A stretch of DNA of 64,000 bases, from positions 644,131 through 708,130 of the forward strand of contig NZ_QQTY01000003.1 in assembly GCF_003670115.1 (NCBI RefSeq), written 5' to 3'. The translations under genes and the position numbers were made by a program. Source of the stretch: Natronorubrum halophilum. Lineage in GTDB: Archaea > Halobacteriota > Halobacteria > Halobacteriales > Natrialbaceae. The notes under the pieces are model-generated. The model had not been told where the DNA came from, did not search any database, and saw only the letters and a program-made list of their open reading frames with translations. This document shows, piece after piece, positions 43,705 to 52,574 of this stretch (position 1 is the first letter of the stretch; each line of letters starts with the position of its first letter).

Positions 43705-44952
43705 TCACAGGTCCAAAAACGCATCAGCGATAGTGAGTTTTTGTATTTCGTCGGTTCCATCGTAAATGCGTGTTACCCGGGCGTTTCGGTACTCTCCCTC
43801 GAACGGGAGCGAGCGAACATACCCCGCACCACCGTGGATCTGGACCGCGTTATCCGCGACGTTGTTCCAGAGTTGTGCTCCACGAAGTTTGGCGGCACTT
43901 TGCTCCCATCGGTCTCCCTCATCTCGATCAAATTTCCATGCGGCGTGACGATACAGCCACCGGACCTGCTCAATATCCGTTCGCATCTCTGCGAGCATTC
44001 CCTTCACGAACTGACGTTCGCCGATCGGTTTTCCGAACGTCTCACGGCTCTCAGCGTAGTCGACGCATTCGTTGAACATCCAGTGGGAACGTCCGACAGC
44101 ACGGGCTGGGATACTGAGCCTGAAGTACCCAACTGATCCCATCGCAATATCTACGAGCCCGCGGCCGCGCGTACCGACCATCTGTTCCTCCGGAACGCGA
44201 CAGTCCTCGAAGTGATTGAATGCGATGCGGCCGGCGTCTTCGTCTCCCATCGGGCGTTGTGCTTTCCCACGCGTCCATCCAAGATTCTCATTGGTAACGA
44301 CGAAAGCAGAGATACCACGGGCATCGCCATCATCTCCGTCAGTTCGAGCGAAGACAATGATGGCATCGGCAAACGTCGAGTTCGTTATCCAACATTTCGT
44401 ACCGTCTATGGCCCATTCACTCCCATTCTTCTCAGCAGTAGTGTCGAGATGGGTAATGTCGCTTCCATGCCCGGGCTCGGACATTCCGATAGTAACGGTC
44501 GTTTCAGCGTTCATCATCGGTTCGAAGTACTGTTCGCGAAGGTTGTCGTCCGCATGCATCGGGAGCAGCGCCGGTGTCAAAAGCGTCTCCAGTAGCATCT
44601 CGTGGAAGCCATCTGGATGTCGATTATTCACGTGTTCAAGAATGATGAGGTACTCGAGGAGGGGCATTCCCCCACCGCCCACGGATTCGGGCATGTGCAT
44701 CGTCAGAAAACCAGCACCCGCGGACCGCTTCCGAATTTGATCTCGAACAGCGAGGTACTCGTCAACGAGATAGCCGTTCTCATCCAGTCGGTTCTCGACC
44801 CCCCTATCGCCGAGGAACTGGTCGTATTCCTCCTCCAACGGTTGAACCTCGCGCTCGATGAAACGATCGATCTGACTCTTTACGAGTTCCAGTTCCGAAG
44901 ATTCCGAGAAATCCATACCGGCAGGGGTTGCTGTGGACGTTGTGTCTGTCAT
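43705..44952 (-). CDS. Acyl-CoA dehydrogenase
   Basis: The 415-residue flavoprotein shows TIGMSEPGHGSDI, GTKCWITNSTFADA, and the C-terminal IHGGAGYVRSLPFE and RIYDGTDEIQKL. At the usual catalytic-base position (YEG in medium-chain enzymes) it has YDG, an aspartate as in some long/branched-chain relatives. It introduces a double bond into an acyl-CoA and passes electrons to ETF. Together with the enoyl-CoA hydratase, MaoC protein, ligase and CaiB transferase of this island it suggests oxidation of an acyl-CoA. Confidence 0.9.
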   Translation of the reverse strand: MTDTTSTATPAGMDFSESSELELVKSQIDRFIEREVQPLEEEYDQFLGDRGVENRLDENGYLVDEYLAVRDQIRKRSAGAGFLTMHMPESVGGGGMPLLEYLIILEHVNNRHPDGFHEMLLETLLTPALLPMHADDNLREQYFEPMMNAETTVTIGMSEPGHGSDITHLDTTAEKNGSEWAIDGTKCWITNSTFADAIIVFARTDGDDGDARGISAFVVTNENLGWTRGKAQRPMGDEDAGRIAFNHFEDCRVPEEQMVGTRGRGLVDIAMGSVGYFRLSIPARAVGRSHWMFNECVDYAESRETFGKPIGERQFVKGMLAEMRTDIEQVRWLYRHAAWKFDRDEGDRWEQSAAKLRGAQLWNNVADNAVQIHGGAGYVRSLPFEGEYRNARVTRIYDGTDEIQKLTIADAFLDL

Positions 44953-44967
44953 TGGTACAGTATGCGC

Positions 44968-44980
44968 ACGATAGTATCGT
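44968..44980. promoter_or_regulatory. 13-base palindrome ACGATAGTATCGT before the acyl-CoA dehydrogenase
   Basis: The perfect odd palindrome lies 16-28 bases before the ATG, on top of the expected TATA position. It shares the ATAGTATC core with the inverted repeat before the luciferase-like gene. Confidence 0.5.
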
Positions 44981-45016
44981 CAGCGGATGATGATTCAACC
45001 GCACGAAGCGGTAGAG

Positions 45017-45364
45017 CTACTCTTCTCGGTCCGTCCAGAAATCGAAGCCGCGGCCCGGTGAGAAAACGTCGAGACCGACGGCGCGCTCGTCGCTTGCGTT
45101 TTCGACACGGTGGGGTTCGTCGCTCTCGAGCCAGACTGAATCGTATTCACCGAGCGTGATGCTGTCATCCTCGGTATGAACGACCATTTCGCCCTGCAGA
45201 ACGATGCAAACCTGCTCGTTTTCGTGGTCGTGCATCGGAGAGGAATGCCCCGGTGGCTTCTCGAACCACTCAAAGGTGAACTGATCGCTACCTGCGAGAG
45301 AGACTCGCCGCCACCCTGTTTCCGGTTCGTACGTTTCTGCGTCGTCGAAGTTTACTGGTTCCAT
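45017..45364 (-). CDS. Small cupin, KdgF-like
   Basis: The ATG at 45364 gives 115 residues (MEPVNFDDAETYEPETGW). The cupin metal motif is PMHDHENEQV, followed by a second histidine in DEPHRVEN. The C-terminal LDVFSPGRGFDFW resembles the LDVFSP ending of KdgF, which linearises 4,5-unsaturated uronates released by GH105/GH88 enzymes. Two GH105-like genes nearby support that role. Other small cupins remain possible. Confidence 0.78.
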   Translation of the reverse strand: MEPVNFDDAETYEPETGWRRVSLAGSDQFTFEWFEKPPGHSSPMHDHENEQVCIVLQGEMVVHTEDDSITLGEYDSVWLESDEPHRVENASDERAVGLDVFSPGRGFDFWTDREE

Positions 45365-45487
45365 GGTTTCACTGGTTGTCTGGGATTTGTCGAAACGACA
45401 GCGTGCTCCCAGTCGTGGCAGTAACTGTCGCACGTAGCGTTCGTAGATTCGAGTCCCACTTGATAAATCTTTGCTAGCGGTGTCTAG

Positions 45488-45910
45488 TCATTCTTCCAAT
45501 AATTCGACGACGTTTCCATCCGGATCCTCCATGAACGCGAGTTTTACCCCGTTTTCAAGCTCCTGTGGTGAACTCTGGAAAGGCACATCCCCTCTCAGTC
45601 TCTCGTACGTCACATCGGCATCGTCGACGGCGAGGCAAAAATGCGCAGCGCCGACGTCGTTGTTATCGACACCATCGTTCGCGTTTTCGCCTTCGGGTTG
45701 GCAGTAGTCAATGAGTTCGACCACACAGCCGTTCGCATCGAGGAACGCGAGTTCGACCTTCGTATCCGCGACACCCACTGCTCGGCCAAACGCCTCACTT
45801 TCCTGTTCGAAGCGGTCGAGTAATTCCATACCGAGCGTATCCCGGTAGAACGCTAACGACGTATCCATATCAGTCACGACAACACCGTAGTGGTCTGCTG
45901 AACCGATCAT
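45488..45910 (-). CDS. VOC (glyoxalase/dioxygenase-fold) protein
   Basis: The 140-residue protein starts MIGSADHYGVVVTDMDTSLA and ends MEDPDGNVVELLEE, the terminal metal-ligand region. Two half modules are visible, with FCLAVDDADVTYERL in the second. Members include glyoxalase I and methylmalonyl-CoA epimerase; the length fits either. It is in the same orientation as the cupin gene, which follows it after about 120 bases. Confidence 0.85.
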   Translation of the reverse strand: MIGSADHYGVVVTDMDTSLAFYRDTLGMELLDRFEQESEAFGRAVGVADTKVELAFLDANGCVVELIDYCQPEGENANDGVDNNDVGAAHFCLAVDDADVTYERLRGDVPFQSSPQELENGVKLAFMEDPDGNVVELLEE

Positions 45911-46013
45911 ATAGACACGATTTCGTCTTCGGTAGCTTAAAGACTCGTGTTGGGTACCCTCTTCCGATACGTTTATACTGGGTTCGTGGGTTTACTAGAA
46001 CGCGTGTTTGAGA

Positions 46014-47057
46014 ATGAATAGCGAGCTATCAGAGCTCGTCGAGCGTGTCGCAGCGTATGCGCTCGACGACCAAGTATTCAACATGGAACAGCATGACTGG
46101 GAAAAAGGATGCGCTATCAACGGCCTTCACGCCGTTGATCTCCACGAGGAAGAGACGCGCTACCTCGTTGACCGATCCATTGAAACGCAGACTACTGACG
46201 GACAGCTCACGTATGGCAGCCTCGGCCTCACGCCGTATGGCTGGGAGCCGGATTGGGCCGGCGACAAGAACGAATACAAATCGTATGCGGACCCGGTCGT
46301 CCCGGGCCACGGGGTCCTCGAATACTACGACCGAACGGGGGAAGAGTACTACCTCGATGCCGCGCGTAAGCAGTACGAACAGCTCCGGTCTATCGAGACT
46401 ACGGAGGATGGTGGCATCCCGATCTCTCGGGGAGAAAAAGAACTGCTGCTCGACTCCCTGTATCACTTCGCTCCGTTCATGGCGCGATACGGTCAGCTCG
46501 CGGATGAGCCCGACGCCATTGACGAAGCCGTTTTTCAGATCAAGGTTCACGCCGATCGCTGTCATGACCCGTTTAGCGGATTATATCGACAGGGATGGCG
46601 CGAGAGTCCGAACTCGTTCGCACAGGGTACGTTCTGGTCACGGGGTGTAGCGTGGCTTACTACGGCAATCGTCGCCACGCTCCCGTATGTCCCCGAAGAT
46701 CACGATGGATACGATGATCTGGTCGAGATCCTCCAAAACGTCTGCGAGACCGTCCTCGAGTACCAGGACGATAGCGGCTTCTGGCACAACACGATCGACG
46801 ACGAGACCTCGCCACTCGAGGCATCAGGGACACTGATGTTCGTGTATACGTTCGAGGAAGGAATCGAACAGGGAGTCCTCGACAAGGATACCTTCGGAGA
46901 ACCATCACAACGTGCAATGAACGTCTGCAAGGGACTCGTCAACAGTCAGGGCGGCGTGCGACGCGTCGCAGTCGTACCCGGTGGACCCGAAGCCCCGCTC
47001 GGTGTCGCGCTCCACGGACAAGGATTCTTCCTGCTCGCAGCGAGTTATTTCCTTTAG
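46014..47057 (+). CDS. GH88/GH105-like unsaturated glycuronyl hydrolase (copy 2)
   Basis: The ATG at 46014 gives 347 residues; a TTG at 46008 is less likely and TTTATA lies at 45972-45977. It shares with copy 1 the blocks GHGVLEYYDRTGEEYYLDAARKQ (split here as GHGVLEYYDRTG and EEYYLDAARKQ), SPNSFAQGTFWSRGVAW, DSGFWHNTIDDE and VAVVPGGPEAPLGV. It lacks a signal peptide. The pair probably differ in which sugar or linkage they accept. It is convergent with the aldolase gene, four bases apart. Confidence 0.87.
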   Translation: MNSELSELVERVAAYALDDQVFNMEQHDWEKGCAINGLHAVDLHEEETRYLVDRSIETQTTDGQLTYGSLGLTPYGWEPDWAGDKNEYKSYADPVVPGHGVLEYYDRTGEEYYLDAARKQYEQLRSIETTEDGGIPISRGEKELLLDSLYHFAPFMARYGQLADEPDAIDEAVFQIKVHADRCHDPFSGLYRQGWRESPNSFAQGTFWSRGVAWLTTAIVATLPYVPEDHDGYDDLVEILQNVCETVLEYQDDSGFWHNTIDDETSPLEASGTLMFVYTFEEGIEQGVLDKDTFGEPSQRAMNVCKGLVNSQGGVRRVAVVPGGPEAPLGVALHGQGFFLLAASYFL

Positions 47058-47061
47058 TCGA

Positions 47062-47859
47062 TCACTCGCTTCCTTTTACTCCGTGAACGGCATCTGCTGC
47101 TCGCTTACTGATACCGGAGCGAAGCGCATCAACATCGGATCCGACGACCAGTAACTGATAGCCCGAACCGGCTTTCTCTACGGCATCTTCGTTTCCGTTA
47201 ACAAAGCCCATCGTCGGAACGTCGGCGGTAGCACACGCATCTTCGACTTCTTCGATGGCATCTTGGACGGAGTCGTGACTCTCCTCGAGCGGATGGCCGA
47301 GCGAATGTGAGAGATCCCACGGGCCGATAAATGCGAACGCGAGATCATCAACGGTAAGGATCCCGTCTAAATTGGAAAGTGCGCGTTTATTTTCGATCAT
47401 TACGCCAACCTGTACCTCGCGGTCCGAGCGACCGATATAATTGTCCATCTCTTTTCCCCAGCTGTTCGCACGCACACCAGCTAGCCCACGGTCGCCGACG
47501 TCATCGTTGTAGGTGAAGTGCGCCGCCTCGACACTCCGTTGGACCTCCGCTCTCGTCTCGACCCGAGGCAATAATACGTTCCGAACGCCCGTATCGAGCA
47601 CTTTCCGGATAAGCGCTGGTTCGGTCGTCGGGAGACGAAGTATGAGTTCGATATCGGAAACATCCGCGGCCCGTGCGAGGTTTTCGACTCGCTCAGCATC
47701 GTACGGATTGGGACCACCGTGCTCGAGATCCACCCATACGAAGTCTATGTCGAGACTTCCGTACACCTCGATGAGGTTCGGGTGAATAATAGTTGAGAGC
47801 ACACCGACGGTCGTATCCCCGCGATTGAGCCGCGCTGCGAGGGTGGGTGAATTACGCAT
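47062..47859 (-). CDS. HpcH/HpaI family class II aldolase
   Basis: The 265-residue protein has VWVDLEHGGPNPYDAERVE (with the family DxEH), a substrate-binding arginine in LILRLPT, VGVMIENKRAL with the metal glutamate and FIGPWDLSHSLG with the metal aspartate. This is the HpaI rather than CitE pattern. Such enzymes split 2-keto-3-deoxy sugar acids or hydroxyketo acids to pyruvate and an aldehyde, which fits the end of a uronate pathway. Confidence 0.9.
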   Translation of the reverse strand: MRNSPTLAARLNRGDTTVGVLSTIIHPNLIEVYGSLDIDFVWVDLEHGGPNPYDAERVENLARAADVSDIELILRLPTTEPALIRKVLDTGVRNVLLPRVETRAEVQRSVEAAHFTYNDDVGDRGLAGVRANSWGKEMDNYIGRSDREVQVGVMIENKRALSNLDGILTVDDLAFAFIGPWDLSHSLGHPLEESHDSVQDAIEEVEDACATADVPTMGFVNGNEDAVEKAGSGYQLLVVGSDVDALRSGISKRAADAVHGVKGSE

Positions 47860-47958
47860 CGATCGGTAGAACGATCACGAGCGATCGATAAGAATGTTTG
47901 GGGATAGATAACGTATTACGAACCAAGACTTAAGTCAGTTGTTACCCCATCTCACAAT

Positions 47959-48774
47959 GTGTCATCCAAGACCTTCGAGACGATCGATTGGAGTTTTGAT
48001 GAGCAAACAGGCATCGGCCGAATTGTTCTCGACCGACCCGACAAACTAAACGCACTCTCAAAGCAGTGTTGCGACGAGATCATCGCAGGACTCCAGAGAT
48101 TCGAGCATCTAGATGAAGAAGGGCTCTACGAGGAGGACAATGGAGTCAAGACCCGTATCGTCATTCTGGAGGGCGCTGGTGAGGACGCGTTCTGTGTCGG
48201 GTCGGATGTCGATGAGTTCCACGATGTGAAACCAGGCGTATTCAATTTCAATCCGATGTTCACGCACGTAGAGCAATTTCCTGCGCCGATTATTGCTAAG
48301 ATCGATGGGTACTGCCTCGGCGGCGGCCTCGAGCTCGCACTGTCCTGTGATTTTCGCGTCGCGAGCGAGGAAAGCGAGTTCGGATTCCCCGAGATTCAGC
48401 TAGGTATTATGCCTGGCGATGGTGGCACCCAACGCCTGCCGGAAATCGTAGGGCCAAGCCGAACGAAGGAACTCGCAATGACGGCAGAACATATCGACGC
48501 CGATGACGCGCTCGAAGACGGCATCGTGGATTACGTGCATTCGAGAGCGGATCTCGAATCAGAAGTCTTCGACTTTGCGGGGCGCATCGCCGAACAACCA
48601 CCGCTCGCTGTACGCGCCATCAAAGACTCGGTCAACATCTCTCAGGAGACAAACCTTCGCGTCGGTCGGTACTACGAGCGTCGCGCGGGGAACTGGCTTA
48701 CGGCCACTGAAGATCACGAGGAGGGTGTACAGGCGTTCGAGGAAAAACGCGATCCCAATTGGGCGGGGCAGTAA
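47959..48774 (+). CDS. Enoyl-CoA hydratase/isomerase
   Basis: The GTG start at 47959 follows the TATA-like ACTTAAG (47928-47934) by about 27 bases, so the mRNA is probably leaderless; a nearby ATG is out of frame. The 271-residue crotonase has an oxyanion-hole region KIDGYCLGGGLELALSCD and FGFPEIQLGIMPGDGGTQRL with the catalytic glutamate. It hydrates an enoyl-CoA. It is convergent with the MaoC-like gene, 30 bases away. Confidence 0.92.
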   Translation: MSSKTFETIDWSFDEQTGIGRIVLDRPDKLNALSKQCCDEIIAGLQRFEHLDEEGLYEEDNGVKTRIVILEGAGEDAFCVGSDVDEFHDVKPGVFNFNPMFTHVEQFPAPIIAKIDGYCLGGGLELALSCDFRVASEESEFGFPEIQLGIMPGDGGTQRLPEIVGPSRTKELAMTAEHIDADDALEDGIVDYVHSRADLESEVFDFAGRIAEQPPLAVRAIKDSVNISQETNLRVGRYYERRAGNWLTATEDHEEGVQAFEEKRDPNWAGQ

Positions 48775-48804
48775 CCCCACTCAAGCGCGAATAGATACTA
48801 TTTT

Positions 48805-49269
48805 TCACTCGTTCGCCGTCCGCCGTTTGACCAGTAGGATGTGATCGTCGACGAGGACGGTTTCATCGCGTTGATTCGTTACCGTATACGTATTCACGAT
48901 CCGGCCAAACTCTTCGTTATACTCGACGACGTCGGTAACTTCAGTGTGGACAGTGATCGTATCGCCGATAAATACGGGATTCACGAACCGGATCGTATCG
49001 TGACCGTAGCTGAAGGCCTCTACTGCCCAATCGATTCCGATAGTCTCCGCGATGGCGTGAACCATGTTTCCAGGTGCGATTCGCCGACCGAACGCCGTGT
49101 TCTTGGCGGCTTCCTCACTTACGTGAATGTCGCCGAAGTCCCCGCTAACGCCGGCGTAGTTCACTATATCGGCTTCTGTAATCGTCCGAGCATCCGTGAC
49201 AGTCCTTTCCTCGCCCAATTCTACGTCCTCGAAGTATCGGTCGCTGCGACGCGGACTATGTGTACTCAT
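48805..49269 (-). CDS. MaoC-like (R)-hydratase
   Basis: The 154-residue hot-dog protein carries the hydratase-2 motif YAGVSGDFGDIHVSEEAA, with the catalytic aspartate and histidine, followed by APGNMVHAIAETIG. It hydrates enoyl-CoA to the (R)-hydroxy form, unlike the neighbouring crotonase, so the two may act on different intermediates. Its start side faces the acyl-CoA ligase, a shared divergent promoter region of 160 bases. Confidence 0.88.
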   Translation of the reverse strand: MSTHSPRRSDRYFEDVELGEERTVTDARTITEADIVNYAGVSGDFGDIHVSEEAAKNTAFGRRIAPGNMVHAIAETIGIDWAVEAFSYGHDTIRFVNPVFIGDTITVHTEVTDVVEYNEEFGRIVNTYTVTNQRDETVLVDDHILLVKRRTANE

Positions 49270-49429
49270 CTACGGGTACTCTGGTTTGCGTTGGTGACTG
49301 TTATGTGTTTCCATCCCACAGAGCCTGCTCGAGTTGCGTTCCTATGTGTGACCGCTTCCAGACGCCACCGACACCCCGAAACCCGCCGGATCCGGGGTGT
49401 TTTTACCGATCGGAGCAAATTGAGTAATA

Positions 49430-51031
49430 ATGCACGACAAGTCGGCATGGGCACAAAACCTCGGGACGCTGCACGATGACCGTGTTGCCGTGGCTCCGGA
49501 CGAACCAGCACTCATCCTCTATAACGACGAAACGACCGTCACGTACGAGGAACTCGCAGCCGCTATCTCCCGCGCCGGAAACGCACTCCGCGATCTCGGA
49601 GTCGAGCACACCGAACGGGTTGCACTCTGTTTCGAGAACGAGCTGGAACTGGTTGCAACATACTTCGGCGCGATACGAGCTGGATTCGTCCCAGTTCCGG
49701 TCAACGTCAAAGCGGCATCTAAAACCGTTCGACACGTCATCTCCGACAGCGGTGCACAGATTATAGTAGCAAGCGAAAAAGCACATATTCGTTCCGTAGC
49801 CGCGGACGCAATCCGCGAAGACGATGGATCAAGCGTTCTAGCGACGTATGGAAATTATGACGAAACAGATGACATACGCGTTGTTGATTTTGAAGCATAC
49901 ACGTCCAACGCATCAGCAACGTTGGATCCGGTAGATGTTGCGTTCAATGACCCGGCGATTCAGCCGTACTCGAGTGGATCAACCGGCAATCCGAAAGGTA
50001 TCGTACTCTCACACGGTGGCGCATACTGGAATACCAAGCGGTTCAAACAGGTAAACCACATGGATGAGCACGATGTGACACTCGTCGCTGCACCGCTCTA
50101 TCATAAGAATGCGATGCTAAACACGAAAACGACGCTTCTCGGTGGCGGAACTGTTGTGATAATGGACGAATTTAACGCATCAGCGGCTATCGAAGCTATC
50201 GACACACACGACGTCACCTATCTCACAGGAGTACCAGCGATCTACCAGTATCTCGTCGAAGATAACGCTGCACTCACGTCCCACGACGTCTCCTCGGTTG
50301 AGGCTGGTAGTACCGGGAGTGACGCGGTCCCCGACTGGCTCTACGAGAAGTTTAAAGCGGAGTTCGGTGCGCCGCTTACCGAGGGATACGGTTTAACTGA
50401 AGGTGGACCTATGATAACGATGACGCCGCGATGGGGCGTGAAAAAACGGGGGAGCGCAGGGATTCCGCTACCTGAAGTCGATACGAGAATTATCGATCCA
50501 GAGACAGGCGAGGAGTTACCGGACGGTGAACCAGGGGAATTGATCGTAGCCAGCCCTGGCGTGGCACACTACTACGAACGTCCGGATCTGGAAGCAGAAC
50601 GGTTCGAAGAGCGCGACGGCAAACGGTTCCTCCGTACGGGTGATCTAGTCTATCGCGATGACGATCGCTATCACTACATCGTCGGCCGATTGGACGATAT
50701 GCTCATAGTTGGCGGAGAGAACGTGTACCCGGCATCCGTAGAGCAACGGCTCGAAGAGCATGATGCAGTGTTCGACGCGGTCGTCGTTCCCGTCTCACAC
50801 CGTGTGAAAGGCGAAGTACCGGTGGCATTTGTTATTCCTAATCGAGACACCAGCGAAGAGATTCTTAAGCAATTCACGCTCGAGAACGGACCGGCCTACG
50901 CCCACCCCCGCCGGGTTTTCTTCGTCGAGGACTACCCACTCACTGGTACTGAAAAGGTCGACCGTACAGAGCTGACAGAGCAAGCAGCCGACCGGGTTGG
51001 TACCCTGCCATCAAACCCAGACGATGACTGA
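49430..51031 (+). CDS. AMP-dependent acyl-CoA synthetase/ligase
   Basis: The 533-residue enzyme of the ANL superfamily shows the P-loop YSSGSTGNPKGIVLSH, the A5 motif EGYGLTEGG, TGDLVYRDDDRYHYIVGRLDD and the C-terminal catalytic lysine in TGTEKVDRTEL. It activates a carboxylic acid to its CoA thioester with ATP. TTTTTACC lies about 27 bases upstream. The small next gene overlaps its 3' end by eight bases. Confidence 0.93.
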   Translation: MHDKSAWAQNLGTLHDDRVAVAPDEPALILYNDETTVTYEELAAAISRAGNALRDLGVEHTERVALCFENELELVATYFGAIRAGFVPVPVNVKAASKTVRHVISDSGAQIIVASEKAHIRSVAADAIREDDGSSVLATYGNYDETDDIRVVDFEAYTSNASATLDPVDVAFNDPAIQPYSSGSTGNPKGIVLSHGGAYWNTKRFKQVNHMDEHDVTLVAAPLYHKNAMLNTKTTLLGGGTVVIMDEFNASAAIEAIDTHDVTYLTGVPAIYQYLVEDNAALTSHDVSSVEAGSTGSDAVPDWLYEKFKAEFGAPLTEGYGLTEGGPMITMTPRWGVKKRGSAGIPLPEVDTRIIDPETGEELPDGEPGELIVASPGVAHYYERPDLEAERFEERDGKRFLRTGDLVYRDDDRYHYIVGRLDDMLIVGGENVYPASVEQRLEEHDAVFDAVVVPVSHRVKGEVPVAFVIPNRDTSEEILKQFTLENGPAYAHPRRVFFVEDYPLTGTEKVDRTELTEQAADRVGTLPSNPDDD

Positions 51032-51305
51032 ACAATCACGATCCGACGAGGAAGTCAAAGCACTTGAAGCGGGTACCGTTTGGCTGACAATCAATCCTGA
51101 TGACGAGTATATTTACGATCGAATTAGAGATGACGGATTTCAACGCTATCTGCGTCGAGCTCATGAAGGAGTGGTCACTGTAGGTGATTCATGGGACGAG
51201 TTCGTAAACGATGGATGTGGCTCACGAACGGACGTAACGATCTGCGTACGGTCGGTTGAAGGTGGATGCCGTATCGGTCCCCAGACAACATTCGAATGGG
51301 ATTGA
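51024..51305 (+). CDS. Unknown small acidic protein coupled to the acyl-CoA ligase
   Basis: The ATG at 51024 overlaps the ligase stop by eight bases and opens 93 residues. The protein has VWLTINPDDEYIYDRIRDDG, RAHEGVVTVGDSWDEF and CVRSVEGGCRIGPQTTFEWD. I do not recognise the family. Coupled translation with the ligase suggests a role in the same step or complex. Confidence 0.65.
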   Translation: MTEQSRSDEEVKALEAGTVWLTINPDDEYIYDRIRDDGFQRYLRRAHEGVVTVGDSWDEFVNDGCGSRTDVTICVRSVEGGCRIGPQTTFEWD

Positions 51306-51392
51306 GTGCCGTTTCGCGAGTTTTGCAGGAGGCCTGTGATTCTGCGAGGATCATTGTATAATCGTCTCCCACCCGAAAGAGCGCCCTAACCG

Positions 51393-51623
51393 TTACGTGG
51401 AACGAAACCAATTAACCGGGTTGCCAAAGCCAACTTTGAGGATAAGGGCGGCCATCAGAAATAGGGTAACGATCGCGACTATTGCCTGTGTGTCGTCGAA
51501 ACCGCCCCCGTACTGGAAGGTCAGTATACTGAGTGCCAGCATATACGCCGCTAATGCGATATACCCGATTGTCGACGTCACTATTTTCGTGTGGTGCCAA
51601 ATCACCCTGAAGTTCATTGCCAT
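51393..51623 (-). CDS. Small two-helix membrane protein
   Basis: From the ATG at 51623 the gene encodes about 76 residues (MAMNFRVIWHHTKI) with two hydrophobic helices, YIALAAYMLALSILTF and TQAIVAIVTLFLMAALIL, and a short basic tail. The frame is open further upstream to 51677. No known family is recognised. It lies between the ligase locus and the second sugar ABC operon, 100 bases after that operon's last gene, and may belong to it. Confidence 0.5.
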   Translation of the reverse strand: MAMNFRVIWHHTKIVTSTIGYIALAAYMLALSILTFQYGGGFDDTQAIVAIVTLFLMAALILKVGFGNPVNWFRST

Positions 51624-51722
51624 ATCGGACAATATAAGCCGAGGGACATAAGTGTGGCGTAAGTTAGCGAATTGCATTACGAGATGGTGCAGCGAAGAGA
51701 TGGTAAACGGGAAGGAAGAATA

Positions 51723-52574
51723 CTAGTCAGACATCTCGAACGACTTCGAGAGGGACTTGCGAGAGAGCAGATAGAGCACGGTCGGTGGAGTGCCAACGAT
51801 AAGCGTTTCCGAGAGAATTAGCGCCCACGAGGTCGAAGCATCAGTGCCATGGATCGTCAGATAGAGATCGACGACTGCAGGTCGCGGCCCTGTCCCCGTC
51901 GTCAACATCGAGGACATCAGGAAATCGTTCCATGCAGTGAGAAACGCCAGGAAGGCAACAGCAACGATTGCTGGAGCAGCCAGTGGAAGAATAACCCGAA
52001 CAAAGGCTGTAAACGGCGAACAGCCGTAGATTTGGGCGGATTCCTCGAGATTCATCGGGAGTTTCGCGAAATAATCACGAAGGATCCAGATGGCAAACGG
52101 TGCGACGAAGATCTGGTAGGAGATCCACAGGCCTGGAATCGTATTCCACAATCCAAGACGGTGCCAGGTTTCCGAGATGGGGATGATTAGCAGAATGAAC
52201 GGGAACATGATAATCAACAGTACCGCGTAGAATACTGTCCTCTTCCCTTTGAAATCAAGCCGCCCAAACACATAGGCGCTCGGGATGACAATGATAAGGG
52301 AGAGTATCATCGTCCCAGTTGAGATGATTATACTGTTCACCAGTGATTCTTGAAGACGATCGAACGCAGTTGTAACTGCCTCGAACGTGGGTTCCTTCGG
52401 GATGAGGTACAAGGAATCTGCAAACAGTTCCTGGGGTGGACGGAGTGCCACCGATAGTGCATACACAAACGGGAGAACGCAGATGAGCGCGATTAGAAGG
52501 GCGATCCCGTAGCTGGCAAAGACAACCAGTCGGTCACTCAGCGATCGTTGAGAGCTAGCGTTTAGATCGATCAT
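51723..52574 (-). CDS. Sugar ABC transporter permease, MalG type (second operon)
   Basis: The 283-residue membrane protein has about six helices and the loop MNLEESAQIYGCSPFTAFVRV, a variant of the EAA loop, then NDFLMSSMLTTG typical of MalG. It overlaps the MalF-type gene by four bases and is the last clear gene of the operon. Confidence 0.92.
   Translation of the reverse strand: MIDLNASSQRSLSDRLVVFASYGIALLIALICVLPFVYALSVALRPPQELFADSLYLIPKEPTFEAVTTAFDRLQESLVNSIIISTGTMILSLIIVIPSAYVFGRLDFKGKRTVFYAVLLIIMFPFILLIIPISETWHRLGLWNTIPGLWISYQIFVAPFAIWILRDYFAKLPMNLEESAQIYGCSPFTAFVRVILPLAAPAIVAVAFLAFLTAWNDFLMSSMLTTGTGPRPAVVDLYLTIHGTDASTSWALILSETLIVGTPPTVLYLLSRKSLSKSFEMSD

Noticed and set aside
47959..48774. 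Enoyl-CoA hydratase considered as feruloyl-CoA hydratase-lyase (with ligase and aldehyde dehydrogenase as fcs/vdh)
   Set aside because: The crotonase has the ordinary GDGGTQRL pattern and the aldehyde dehydrogenase looks KGSADH-like, so a ferulate route is only a weak alternative.
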